Source: Bacteriovorax sp. PP10 (GTDB taxonomy: Bacteria; Bdellovibrionota; Bacteriovoracia; Bacteriovoracales; Bacteriovoracaceae). From it: DNA of 64,000 bases. Both the position numbers and the translations under genes were made by a program. Below are positions 1 to 8,062 of the stretch, in pieces; position 1 is the stretch's first letter; every line of letters begins with the position of its first letter. The stretch lies in assembly GCF_035013165.1 (NCBI RefSeq), contig NZ_JAYGJQ010000002.1, forward strand, positions 868,001 through 932,000, in the 5' to 3' direction. The notes below the pieces were generated by a model that was not told the origin of the DNA, made no database searches, and saw nothing but the letters and a program-made list of their open reading frames with translations.

Positions 1-1
1 T

Positions 2-886
2 TATTCTCTCTATGAATCTATCGAGCAGGTTAAAAAATCAGTGGAAAATAAAAAACCACAAATACTCGAAGTAGTTAAGGAATTTTACTCATGTTTTGAT
101 CCTTACCTGCATAATGAAAAGGCGTATGCTCGCTCTCTTTTTCAATATCCGGAAGGTTGTGCAGAAGAAGTCTCTTCTGCTCTAGAAGAAATTTTAAAAA
201 GTAATATTCAAAATGATGAAGCCTTTTTCGATGCCGTTCAAAATGCCAAGATCATCAGGAATGCAGAAAAATATTATCGCACTATGATTACAGGTGAAGA
301 CTCATGGAATGTTCGCGATCATCATATGATGGAAACACTGGAGCGATTGATGGAGTTTTACGGCAGCGAGGCCCGCGCTATTGTATGGGCACACAACACT
401 CACATCGGAGACTACCGTGCGACTGATATGCTTTTAGCTAATCAAATTAATATTGGAGGACTTGCAAGAGAGCGCTTTGGTGAAAAGAATGTCGCTCTGA
501 TTGGATTTTCAACATATGCAGGAAGTGTTATTGCTGGAGCTGCATGGGATGGGAAAATGGAAATCATGAAAGTGCCAGAAGGAGCACCTGGAAGTCTGGA
601 GTATTATTTACATAGTGCTACTAATTTTATCGGAGCCAAACAATTTTATATTGAAATGAAGAAAGTTAAAGATGTTGAGATCTTCAATGATTTTATCGGC
701 CATCGTGCCATCGGTGTCGTTTATCATCCTACCTATGAATCACGGGGTAATTATGTACCAACGATTGCGGCAAAAAGATACGATGCCCTTATTTTCATAG
801 ATAAAACGAGTGCACTATCTCCGCTTGAAATTTATTTTGACAGAGATAAAATTCCCGAAACATATCCATTCGGTGCGCATATGTAA
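2..886 (+). CDS. Erythromycin esterase-like protein, C-terminal part (5'-truncated by window)
   Basis: The reading frame is open to the first base of the window, so the true start lies upstream; an in-frame GTG at 41 has no reason to be the start. The visible C-terminal part of about 290 residues carries WAHNTHIGDY, the histidine-containing core motif of the erythromycin esterase (Ere) superfamily, followed by the GFSTYAGSV segment typical of these proteins. Known family members hydrolyse macrolide lactones, but most chromosomal homologues have unknown substrates, so resistance should not be assumed. It ends 82 bp before a sigma-54-type promoter serving the next gene. The family call is fairly secure; the substrate is unknown. 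Confidence 0.75.
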   Translation, partial: YSLYESIEQVKKSVENKKPQILEVVKEFYSCFDPYLHNEKAYARSLFQYPEGCAEEVSSALEEILKSNIQNDEAFFDAVQNAKIIRNAEKYYRTMITGEDSWNVRDHHMMETLERLMEFYGSEARAIVWAHNTHIGDYRATDMLLANQINIGGLARERFGEKNVALIGFSTYAGSVIAGAAWDGKMEIMKVPEGAPGSLEYYLHSATNFIGAKQFYIEMKKVKDVEIFNDFIGHRAIGVVYHPTYESRGNYVPTIAAKRYDALIFIDKTSALSPLEIYFDRDKIPETYPFGAHM

Positions 887-913
887 GGATCTTCATAGCC
901 GTTATAAATATTT

Positions 914-929
914 TGGTATTGCATTTGCA
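914..929 (+). promoter_or_regulatory. Sigma-54-type promoter for the DUF6496 gene
   Basis: TGGTATTGCATTTGCA matches the -24/-12 consensus (TGGCAC-N5-TTGCA) with exact GG-N10-GC spacing. It lies 40 bp before the ATG at 969. Confidence 0.75.
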
Positions 930-968
930 AACGTGTTTTTTAACAACAATGTTATGGAGGATTTTTAC

Positions 969-1460
969 ATGCCAGAAAAAAGAACAATAAAAAAAGCACA
1001 ATCGGCAAAACGTCAGGGGAAATCTGCTTCAACTCAAGCAGGACCTTTCGTTCATGAAGCAATTGAACATATTAGAAAGGGGAAGCATGGAGCAAAAAAT
1101 ACAAAGCAGGCGATTGCTATCGGATTATCTGAGGCCAGAAGATCAGGTGTGGCCATTCCAGATAAAAGTAAATTATCATCACCGACAAAAAAAGCAGTTA
1201 CAAGAAAAGCACCACTTGCTAAGAAAACAGCAACAAGAAAAGCTACACCAGCTTCTTCAACATCACATATCGCTGCAAGAAAAGTTTCACCAGTTAAATC
1301 AAAGGCCGCAACAAAAAGGCTTCAAGGTGAACTTACAAGCACAGTGTCTCATGCAGCTCTTTCTCGACATGCTAAAAAAGCGGTCCATGCGCGCACTAAA
1401 GCAGACCTTCATGCGTCTGCTTTAAAAGGTGCCCGTACTCGTGCTAAACACCACAGATAA
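969..1460 (+). CDS. DUF6496-type basic protein, histone H1-like tail
   Basis: 163 residues from the ATG at 969, which has a GGAGG ribosome site 8 bp upstream; the frame extends further 5' but that part overlaps the previous gene and the promoter. The N-terminal 55 residues (VHEAIEHIRKGKHGAKNTKQ, then AIAIGLSEARRSG) match the small DUF6496 domain seen in many proteobacteria. The rest is Lys/Arg/Ala/Ser/Pro-rich with KKA and TRKA repeats, like a histone H1 or nucleoid-protein tail, so nucleic-acid binding is a reasonable inference. A sigma-54-type promoter precedes it and a strong hairpin follows. The biochemical function of the family is unknown. Confidence 0.8.
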   Translation: MPEKRTIKKAQSAKRQGKSASTQAGPFVHEAIEHIRKGKHGAKNTKQAIAIGLSEARRSGVAIPDKSKLSSPTKKAVTRKAPLAKKTATRKATPASSTSHIAARKVSPVKSKAATKRLQGELTSTVSHAALSRHAKKAVHARTKADLHASALKGARTRAKHHR

Positions 1461-1477
1461 TTAAATTTTTATTAGAA

Positions 1478-1516
1478 AGCTGCATGCAAAGATTTTTCTT
1501 CTTGCATGCAGCTTAT
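1478..1516 (+). terminator. Hairpin after the DUF6496 gene
   Basis: Perfect 12-bp arms AGCTGCATGCAA (1478-1489) and TTGCATGCAGCT (1502-1513) around a 12-nt loop. The T-tract is short; it may serve both convergent genes. Confidence 0.6.
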
Positions 1517-1534
1517 TCAAAGAGAGATTAAACA

Positions 1535-1939
1535 CTAATGCTTAATGGCCCTGTGATCTTTGTGATGATGTTTACGTAAAAGTCTGTTGTACATAATTTG
1601 TTTTTCTGCAATTGGAATTGCCAGAGCTGAAAGAGTGGTGATGGCTATACCGCAAGCAACTGAGTTCCATAATAGGAATGAGTTGTCCCAATAGATTAAA
1701 AATAACGGCGAACAAATTAACCAGACACCCACACATAAACTTAACCATTCGGCCCAAACTCTTAAGTGTCTAAGAGCAACGATTGAATTGAATATAACGA
1801 CTGCCCCAATCATTGTGAAGTTCCACATCACGACGTTAATATCATTTGCTCCAAACCCCCAACTGACAGTCCACGGTATTGAAAAGAGCCAGAGCCCTAT
1901 AAAAAGAATAACTATATTTTCCCATTTAGCAGTTTTCAT
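1535..1939 (-). CDS. SPW-repeat small integral membrane protein
   Basis: 134 residues starting at the ATG at 1939, chosen because GGGAG lies 5 bp upstream; a TTG eight codons earlier is the alternative. Four hydrophobic helices are visible (about residues 8-25, 38-58, 65-83 and 88-112). The motifs FSIPW and ICSPLFLIYW in helices 1 and 3 are the paired S-P-W motif of the SPW repeat family. The C-terminus is rich in His and Lys (RKHHHKDH). Function of the family is unknown; the protein should sit in the inner membrane. It converges on the DUF6496 gene. I see no sigma-54 site upstream with correct spacing. Confidence 0.75.
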   Translation of the reverse strand: MKTAKWENIVILFIGLWLFSIPWTVSWGFGANDINVVMWNFTMIGAVVIFNSIVALRHLRVWAEWLSLCVGVWLICSPLFLIYWDNSFLLWNSVACGIAITTLSALAIPIAEKQIMYNRLLRKHHHKDHRAIKH

Positions 1940-2015
1940 ATGATCTCCCATTTTTTTAAGCAATTAGGCCAGTGTACCCAACCTTTATAATTGCAAGATG
2001 AAAGCCGTCTGTAAG

Positions 2016-2762
2016 CTAGCGAGATCCCAAGCGAATTGATTTTTGTTTAAGGGAAAAAAGCCCGACGAATTTCTCGAAAGTTTGACGACTTAAGTCCATT
2101 GAATGGGGGAGGAATTCTTGTGTTTCAAGACTGATTTGATCTTTTGAAAAGTTTTGATGTGTACTAAACATTTCATCGTAATTTCTAGGATTATCCAGCC
2201 ATCTTTGAATCATAGGTTGATCAACTTCAAGATGAAATTGTAGACCGTAAACTTTGTCACCGTATCTAAAAGCTTGTCCATGGCAGACATCGGATTTGGC
2301 CAGATGAACAGCAGACTTAGGGATATCAAAAGTATCACCGTGAAGTTGAAAGATTTTCTCTCTTGGCCTGAAGTGAGAAAGAAGCGGGTCTTGTAAACCG
2401 TCTTCCGTCAGATCAATATCACACCAGCCGATTTCTTTTTCATGATTCTTTTTTACATCAGCACCTAAGACATGGGCGAGGAGTTGGGCCCCAAGACAAA
2501 TTCCAAGAATTGGGATTTCTTTTTTTAGGGCTTCTTCAATAAGCTGCATTTCAACTTTAATGTGTTTGTATTTTTCAGCTTCATAGACGCCCATGTGGCC
2601 GCCGAGAATAATAAGCCCATTATACTTTTGAACTGAAGGCTGTTCATCAGGAGTGCGCTCAAAGTTCACATAACGCATGTTCAGCCCACTTCCTTTAAGA
2701 GTAGGGTTGAGCGTACCTAAAATTTTGTGAGCAACGTGCTGGAAGACGAGAACTTTTCTCAT
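2016..2762 (-). CDS. Class I glutamine amidotransferase (GMP synthase-like GATase1 protein)
   Basis: 248 residues. The GATase1 triad is visible: Cys89 in GICLGAQ (nucleophile elbow) and His177/Glu179 in LQFHLEV. The oxyanion glycine motif ILGGHMGVYE is near residue 53. Stand-alone proteins of this length resemble YfeJ or gamma-glutamyl-peptide hydrolases that release ammonia from glutamine or cleave gamma-glutamyl compounds; the acceptor cannot be read from sequence. It starts 17 bp after the stop of the upstream outer-membrane protein gene on the same strand, so the two may be co-transcribed. Confidence 0.8.
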   Translation of the reverse strand: MRKVLVFQHVAHKILGTLNPTLKGSGLNMRYVNFERTPDEQPSVQKYNGLIILGGHMGVYEAEKYKHIKVEMQLIEEALKKEIPILGICLGAQLLAHVLGADVKKNHEKEIGWCDIDLTEDGLQDPLLSHFRPREKIFQLHGDTFDIPKSAVHLAKSDVCHGQAFRYGDKVYGLQFHLEVDQPMIQRWLDNPRNYDEMFSTHQNFSKDQISLETQEFLPHSMDLSRQTFEKFVGLFSLKQKSIRLGSR

Positions 2763-2779
2763 ATATTAATCATACTCAA

Positions 2780-3733
2780 TCAAAGAAATAAAATAAGGGT
2801 GAAAGAGATGTCATGGACCAAAAAGTTATTATAGGCAATTCCAGTGTTAACGTGTTTGTTCCAGAGATACTGAACTCCAGCATAATAATCCCTTTTATCG
2901 CGCTCAAATGTTAAGAATCCTTTGTCTTCTTTAAGGTTGTCAGAAGATTCTTTTCTGTAGGCCAGGTTAAAAAGGAATTTTTTATAGTTGTAAGCAGAAG
3001 AGTAGATAGTGACCGAAGTTTCATTCTGATAAAACTTGTATTTGGTTTTAATCATTCCGGCATCCAGAGAAAGATTACCGATTTGAGTTCCCACTGATAA
3101 AGTTGTTGCTGTGAAAGTTTCAGTATAAGTACTGCTTCCAAATCTAACCGAATAGGGCATCTGACTGTAAGGATCGTAATAGTTTCCAAGATCAAGTTTA
3201 GTATCGTCTTTATAAACGTAGGCCCCAAAGTTTAAAAACCCAAGTCTTGCTGAAAAGCCTACACCTGGATTAATTTTTTTTACGTCAGGATTTCTCTTTA
3301 AGGAAACTCCCAGGTCAAATGCGTAGTTTTTTCCTTTAAGAATCTTAGCTCCTAAGGCCACATTAAGTTTTTTAGTCTTATAACGCTTTTTTTCATTACG
3401 TCTTTGTGCATAGACATCATCAATTTCAATGGCCCTGTTTCCAAAAAAGCTGTTTTCAGATGTAGGGGTAATAAGTGCTCCACCAACGTTTCCAGTACCT
3501 GTAACCAGGTTAAAACCGAGTGAATTGTTCGGTTGATAAAGAGTCTCAACTCCCAGTCCTTTAATGTTACTTATATTACTTGGGTTGAAATTGGCCGAAC
3601 TACCGCTTGAAGGTTGTGACTTAGAAGTACTGCTTTGGCTGCCACTGCCACAGTTTTTAAAATAAGTGCAAAGATCATCCTCTGCTGATGCCTGAAATAT
3701 GGATGAAAATAGGATGAGGATTATAGCAATCAC
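2780..3733 (-). CDS. Putative outer-membrane beta-barrel protein, unknown family
   Basis: About 317 residues with an N-terminal hydrophobic segment ending FQASA-ED, a likely signal-peptidase I site. Next come a Ser/Gly-rich linker and alternating short amphipathic segments rich in Tyr, Gly and Asn that end on ...SFTLILFL, as expected for a beta-barrel. The annotated start is a GTG (3733) with a weak ribosome site. The same frame continues upstream through AKRLYTGF, which would supply the positive n-region of the signal peptide, so a non-standard start or an earlier initiation is possible. No family recognised. Confidence 0.65.
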   Translation of the reverse strand: MIAIILILFSSIFQASAEDDLCTYFKNCGSGSQSSTSKSQPSSGSSANFNPSNISNIKGLGVETLYQPNNSLGFNLVTGTGNVGGALITPTSENSFFGNRAIEIDDVYAQRRNEKKRYKTKKLNVALGAKILKGKNYAFDLGVSLKRNPDVKKINPGVGFSARLGFLNFGAYVYKDDTKLDLGNYYDPYSQMPYSVRFGSSTYTETFTATTLSVGTQIGNLSLDAGMIKTKYKFYQNETSVTIYSSAYNYKKFLFNLAYRKESSDNLKEDKGFLTFERDKRDYYAGVQYLWNKHVNTGIAYNNFLVHDISFTLILFL

Positions 3734-3839
3734 AAATCCAGTATAAAGTCTTTTAGCGCAGCTTGATACAACTCCTTCATGGGGAGAATATTTCCATATA
3801 GAAGATCCTTTTCCGAGTATCGTCTGCTACTATTAAGTC

Positions 3840-4586
3840 ATGTTGTACGGTAATGAATCCATTTCTTATTATTCAAAAAGTAATGTTTCTATCTGGATGC
3901 TGATGGCCTTTCAGGCAGGATTATTAAATATTGGCGGCTTTATGGCCTGCCATCGTTTCGTTTCTCATGTCACAGGCTTTGCGACTTTTTTTGGTTATGA
4001 AATCAATCAGGCCGATAACAGTCACGCCATTGGAATGCTGGTTGTCCCTTTATTTTTTCTTCTAGGTGCTATGATCAGTGGTTTTTTAGTTGATATACGA
4101 TTGAAGATGCATAAAAGGCCAAAATACTATTTATCTTTTGGTTTTATTTTTATTTTATTGCTGGCAATTTATATCGGGGGAATTAGCGGCCTTTTTGGCG
4201 TCTTTGGAGAGCCTCTTAACAACCGCAGTGATTACCTCTTACTCATCATTCTTTGTTTTACATGCGGAATTCAAAACGGATCGATCACATCAGTTTCCAA
4301 ATCAGTTATCCGGACTACTCATTTAACTGGGATTACAACTGATCTGGGGATTGGGCTAGCTCGGATGTTGAGTGCAAAAAAACTGAGTGAGACAATGGAA
4401 AATGAAAAGAAGGCCACTTTAATGAGAGTGGGGATTATTCTCTTTTTTGGGCTGGGCTCTGTGGCCGGTGGATTTGTTTTTAGCAAGCTTGCTTATTATG
4501 GATTTATCATTCCAGTTGCGACGTCAGGAGTTCTATTTTCATTGATGTTGTACTTCCAATTTTTGAAACCTAAGATGGCCAGTTAA
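3840..4586 (+). CDS. DUF1275 (YoaK-type) membrane protein
   Basis: 248 residues with about six hydrophobic segments. The N-terminal signature AGLLNIGGF...HVTGFAT and the later CGIQNG...TTHLTGITTDLG pair are the diagnostic internal repeats of DUF1275/YoaK membrane proteins. Its substrate is unknown; the fold has been compared with small transporters. It is followed by the ion-channel gene with a gap of only 15 bp, so they probably form an operon. Confidence 0.85.
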   Translation: MLYGNESISYYSKSNVSIWMLMAFQAGLLNIGGFMACHRFVSHVTGFATFFGYEINQADNSHAIGMLVVPLFFLLGAMISGFLVDIRLKMHKRPKYYLSFGFIFILLLAIYIGGISGLFGVFGEPLNNRSDYLLLIILCFTCGIQNGSITSVSKSVIRTTHLTGITTDLGIGLARMLSAKKLSETMENEKKATLMRVGIILFFGLGSVAGGFVFSKLAYYGFIIPVATSGVLFSLMLYFQFLKPKMAS

Positions 4587-4601
4587 ATTCAAGAGGTGAT
4601 T

Positions 4602-5393
4602 GTGACATTAAAAGAAAAATTACACACCACTATTTTTGAAAGTGAAACCCGTGCCGGAAAAATATTTAATATTGCTCTTATCATTCTTATTTTAATAAGT
4701 GTCTCCGCCGTTATTATTGAGAGTATTCCTTCTGTCCACGAAAAATATGGCCAGATTTTTTTGTACCTGGAATTATTCTTCACGGGAATTTTCACAATTG
4801 AATACTGCCTGAGATTGTACTCTGTAAAAAAACCTTTAAGTTATGCTTTCAGTTTTTTTGGAGTCGTCGATTTTTTTTCCATTATCCCCACTTTTTTAGT
4901 CATCGTACTTCCAGGGGCACAATCACTACTGATTTTGAGATCAATTCGTTTACTGCGAGTGTTTAGGATCTTCAAATTAGGAATTTACTTTGATGAAGGA
5001 TCATCAATTCTTAACGCCCTTATAAAGAGCCGCTATAAAATTTCAGTTTTTTTCTTTTCGATTATTATCCTTGTCACGATTTCAGGTGGGCTAATGTATA
5101 TGGTGGAAAGCCCGGAGAGTGGCTTTACAGATATTCCCACGAGTATTTATTGGGCGATTGTGACGATGACCACTGTTGGTTATGGAGATATCGCCCCAGC
5201 GACAGCATTGGGAAAAGGACTTGCTTCATTACTCATGATTAGTGGTTATGCCATCATCGCTGTTCCAACCGGAATCGTGACGGCAGAGTTAACAAAGACA
5301 CATGTAATAACTAATAATGCCTGCCCAACTTGTGGCAGAGAGGGGCATGCAGCTGATGCTGTATTCTGTAAGTTTTGCGGAAGTAAGCTTTAA
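4602..5393 (+). CDS. Voltage-gated-type potassium channel with C-terminal zinc ribbon
   Basis: 263 residues. The start is the GTG at 4602, because AAGAGGTGAT (4591-4600), almost a perfect anti-16S sequence, sits just upstream; a GTG two codons earlier overlaps it. Six transmembrane helices are visible. An S4-like voltage-sensor segment RSIRLLRVFRIFKLG carries regularly spaced arginines, and the selectivity filter is TMTTVGYGD. The C-terminus adds a short zinc ribbon with two CxxC knuckles (CPTCG...CKFCG), which is unusual for a minimal K+ channel and may be a cytoplasmic assembly or sensing domain. Inner membrane. The K+ assignment rests on the GYG filter. Confidence 0.88.
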   Translation: MTLKEKLHTTIFESETRAGKIFNIALIILILISVSAVIIESIPSVHEKYGQIFLYLELFFTGIFTIEYCLRLYSVKKPLSYAFSFFGVVDFFSIIPTFLVIVLPGAQSLLILRSIRLLRVFRIFKLGIYFDEGSSILNALIKSRYKISVFFFSIIILVTISGGLMYMVESPESGFTDIPTSIYWAIVTMTTVGYGDIAPATALGKGLASLLMISGYAIIAVPTGIVTAELTKTHVITNNACPTCGREGHAADAVFCKFCGSKL

Positions 5394-5398
5394 TCTAC

Positions 5399-5653
5399 TT
5401 AGGCAGCTTTACTTATTAGAGTTAAAGGGCTCAATCCTAATTGATTAGCAATTGCTGTAATCGTACTCATTCGAAAATCTTCGGCCTTCACATTTTCCAA
5501 CTCCCATATTGTAGACGTTGAAATTTTTGCCGCTGTGGCAAGCTCTTGCATGCTCAGGCCTTGTTCAGTTCGGGCCTTTTTTAGATTTTTCGCCAGATTA
5601 TTAATTAAAATTTTTAATTCTCTGTCTTTTATTCCCTTAATATTACGTCCCAT
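5399..5653 (-). CDS. XRE-family helix-turn-helix regulator
   Basis: 84 residues. A helix-turn-helix of the Cro/C1 type occupies residues 17-70 (LKKARTEQGLSMQELATAAK, ISTSTIWELEN). No other domain is present. It is divergent from the cheW operon. The 145-bp space between them holds four 14-bp repeats that reach the -35 element of the chemotaxis promoter, so this protein is the natural candidate to bind them and control itself and the operon; that link is inference. Confidence 0.85.
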   Translation of the reverse strand: MGRNIKGIKDRELKILINNLAKNLKKARTEQGLSMQELATAAKISTSTIWELENVKAEDFRMSTITAIANQLGLSPLTLISKAA

Positions 5654-5683
5654 AACATGTCTCCTTCTTCTCAGGATACATAC

Positions 5684-5739
5684 TTATGTAAGTTTATATC
5701 CATAAGTATATATCCGTAAGGATAAATCCTTAAGGTTTT
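5684..5739. repeat. Four 14-bp operator-like tandem repeats
   Basis: Units begin at 5684, 5698, 5712 and 5726 with an exact 14-bp period. The last three start ATCC(A/G/T)TAAG. The third unit is itself an imperfect palindrome, ATCC-GTAA-GGAT. Likely operators for the adjacent XRE protein. Confidence 0.7.
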
Positions 5740-5757
5740 CATGTTTAGTTCCGATAA
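5731..5757 (+). promoter_or_regulatory. Sigma-28 (FliA)-like promoter of the cheW-mcp-cheR operon
   Basis: TAAG (5731-5734), 15 bp, then TCCGATAA (5750-5757) matches the flagellar sigma factor consensus TAAA-N15-GCCGATAA. The -35 lies inside the fourth 14-bp repeat. Confidence 0.65.
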
Positions 5758-5798
5758 AGTCCGCATTCAGTAAGGCAAACACATTATATGGAGGGGCA

Positions 5799-6320
5799 AT
5801 GAATCGAATCGAAAAAAATTTGTCTAGCGATCATAGGGCCCAGGCCCAAAGTGATGACAGTTTGCGCTATCTGATCTTCTCACTTTCAGAGGAGGAATTC
5901 GCGATTCCACTGTTAGATGTGAAAGAAGTTATCGGGTTATCTGCAACGACACCTATTCCTAATACTCCGGCGTATTTCAAGGGAATAATTAACTTACGAG
6001 GGCAGGTCATATCTATTATGGATTTGAGGTTGAAGCTCAATCTTAAAAAAGCAGATTATGGCCCTGAGGCATCCATCATTATCCTCGACATGGATTCACA
6101 TTTCCTGGGAGTGATTGTTGATTCGATAAATTGCGTTTTGCCATTTACGCCTGAGGAAATGAGTGAGGCACCTTCATCGGCAGTCACTTCAGTTAAAGAG
6201 GCCTTTATTAAGAGTATTGGAAAAAAAGATAAACGTCTTATTCTCAATCTTGATATTGGGGCGATCTTAAACCCTGCAGACAGGGGCGCATTGGGAACTG
6301 TAAAAAAATTAGTAGCATAA
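5799..6320 (+). CDS. cheW: CheW chemotaxis coupling protein
   Basis: 173 residues with the CheW fold: LRYLIFSLSEEEFAIPLLDV then EVIGLSATTPIPNTPAYFKG, IINLRGQVISIMDLRLKL and the late IILDMDSHFLGVIVDSI segment. CheW links methyl-accepting receptors to the histidine kinase CheA in membrane-bound arrays. A GGAGGGGC ribosome site precedes the ATG. It is first in a three-gene unit with a receptor and a CheR methyltransferase; no CheA lies in this window, so it must use a kinase encoded elsewhere. A sigma-28-like promoter is upstream. Confidence 0.93.
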   Translation: MNRIEKNLSSDHRAQAQSDDSLRYLIFSLSEEEFAIPLLDVKEVIGLSATTPIPNTPAYFKGIINLRGQVISIMDLRLKLNLKKADYGPEASIIILDMDSHFLGVIVDSINCVLPFTPEEMSEAPSSAVTSVKEAFIKSIGKKDKRLILNLDIGAILNPADRGALGTVKKLVA

Positions 6321-6343
6321 ATAAATATATTAGGGGAGTTAGT

Positions 6344-8062
6344 ATGAGTACATGGAGTTTGAATCGTAAAGTATGGGCCATTTTGTCTTTGTTGATCGTG
6401 GCCTTTGTTGTGTCTGTTTTTTTAGCTTTAAATAGTATGGGAAAAATTCGTGATGACTTAAATGAAATTACGACAAAAAATGTGAAGCGCGATCAATTAA
6501 CTTCAGCAATCCAGGACTCTCAAAGAGTTTTAACAATTTCTACTTTTGAGTTAATCCTAGAGCCGGATATGGCAAAGATGGTATCAAGCAAAAAAAAATT
6601 TGATAATGAGCTGACTGAACTAAAAAAGAGCATGGGATTGTATCGTGAACTGGCCTCTGAAAAAGGGAGAGGTTTTCTAGCAAGTTATGAAATGGCCCTT
6701 GATAAATGGGTTGACGTGGCGATCAAGGCACAGGATCTTGCCGTTAAAAACCAAAATAAAGAAGCATTTGAATTGATTTCCTCTGTCGATGAATCTCGCT
6801 CTGAAATGAGAAAATCAGTCCTGGCCATGAATCAGTTAACTGCAGACCAGTTGGCCGAAAAATCAGCTACTGCAAATTCAATGGCCTCTAATTCAATTTT
6901 TTTAACACTGATTATTTCGACATCATCAATTGCCGTTTCAATTGCTATCGCATTTTATGCTTTAAGAGCAGTGACGAATGCAATTAATAATGTCGTAAAG
7001 AGTCTTTTTGATAGCTCAATTCAAGTAAGTAGTGCAGCTGGGCAGATTGCTTCTTCAGCAGAAGAGCTATCGCAAGCAACGACAGAGCAGGCCGCATCTC
7101 TGGAAGAAACAGCAGCTTCAATTGAAGAAATGAATTCCATGGTTGCTAAAAACTCTGATAATGCAAATTCAACAGCAAGAACTTCTGGAGTGTCTCAACA
7201 AAAAGCGAGTGAAGGGAAAGTTGTTGTAGAGAAAATGATTAACTCAATGGATGAAATTAATAAAAGTAATTCAATGATTATGGATCAGGTTAATTATAGT
7301 AATAATAGAATTGCCGAAATTGTAAAAGTCATCGAAGAGATCGGAAACAAAACTAAGGTTATTAATGACATTGTTTTCCAGACAAAACTTTTATCTTTTA
7401 ACGCTTCAGTTGAGGCCGCAAGAGCAGGTGAGCATGGGAAAGGATTTGCTGTCGTAGCAGAAGAAGTAGGAAATTTAGCGGCCATGAGTGGAAGTGCAGC
7501 GAAAGAAATTACGACACTTCTGGATGAAAGTATTCACAAGGTAAATGAAATCGTCAGCGAAACAAAGACTAAAGTTGAAAAACTTATTGTTGAAGGAAAA
7601 GGAATTGTTGAAAGTGGTGGAGTCGTGGCCCGTCAATGTGGTGATGTCCTGGAAGAAATCGTAACCAATGTTGCCAGTGTCTCTCATATGGCGACAGAGA
7701 TTGCGACGGCCAGCGAAGAGCAGTCTCGTGGAGTCACAGAGATTACAAAGGCCATGGGGCAACTTGATCAGGCCACTCAGCAGAACGCCGCGACAAGTGA
7801 AGAATGTGCAAGTGCTGCCGAGGAATTATCAGCTCAGGCAGAGGCCCTGAAGAAATCAGTAGGGCAATTGGTTCTTACAATTAATGGTGCTAATGGAAAT
7901 ACTGAAACGGCCGAAGAAAAGGCTTCAACGAATATTTCTTATTTAAAGAAGAAAACTAAGGCCGCACCAATCGCCCATACAAAACCAGTGGTCCGTGAGG
8001 TTAAAAGAGTGTCTGGTGACAATACTCCTCACTATGATCATGATGGCTTTAAGGACGTTTAA
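6344..8062 (+). CDS. Methyl-accepting chemotaxis receptor
   Basis: 572 residues. Transmembrane helices at about 10-30 and 183-206 bracket a 150-residue periplasmic four-helix-type sensor domain. After a short linker, where a full HAMP is not obvious, comes a long cytoplasmic coiled coil. Its hairpin tip reads FNASVEAARAGEHGKGFAVV, the conserved kinase-control region. Methylation-type helices flank it (EELSQATTEQAASLEETAAS). The C-terminal 60 residues are a flexible basic tail without a recognisable CheR-docking pentapeptide. It works with the CheW and CheR encoded on either side. The ligand cannot be inferred. Confidence 0.93.
   Translation: MSTWSLNRKVWAILSLLIVAFVVSVFLALNSMGKIRDDLNEITTKNVKRDQLTSAIQDSQRVLTISTFELILEPDMAKMVSSKKKFDNELTELKKSMGLYRELASEKGRGFLASYEMALDKWVDVAIKAQDLAVKNQNKEAFELISSVDESRSEMRKSVLAMNQLTADQLAEKSATANSMASNSIFLTLIISTSSIAVSIAIAFYALRAVTNAINNVVKSLFDSSIQVSSAAGQIASSAEELSQATTEQAASLEETAASIEEMNSMVAKNSDNANSTARTSGVSQQKASEGKVVVEKMINSMDEINKSNSMIMDQVNYSNNRIAEIVKVIEEIGNKTKVINDIVFQTKLLSFNASVEAARAGEHGKGFAVVAEEVGNLAAMSGSAAKEITTLLDESIHKVNEIVSETKTKVEKLIVEGKGIVESGGVVARQCGDVLEEIVTNVASVSHMATEIATASEEQSRGVTEITKAMGQLDQATQQNAATSEECASAAEELSAQAEALKKSVGQLVLTINGANGNTETAEEKASTNISYLKKKTKAAPIAHTKPVVREVKRVSGDNTPHYDHDGFKDV

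Noticed and set aside
1940-1990. TGGCCT...TTGCT pair upstream of the SPW gene
   Set aside because: The -24 and -12 halves are three bases too close.
5684-5739. CRISPR-like array
   Set aside because: Units are 14 bp in direct contact with no spacers.
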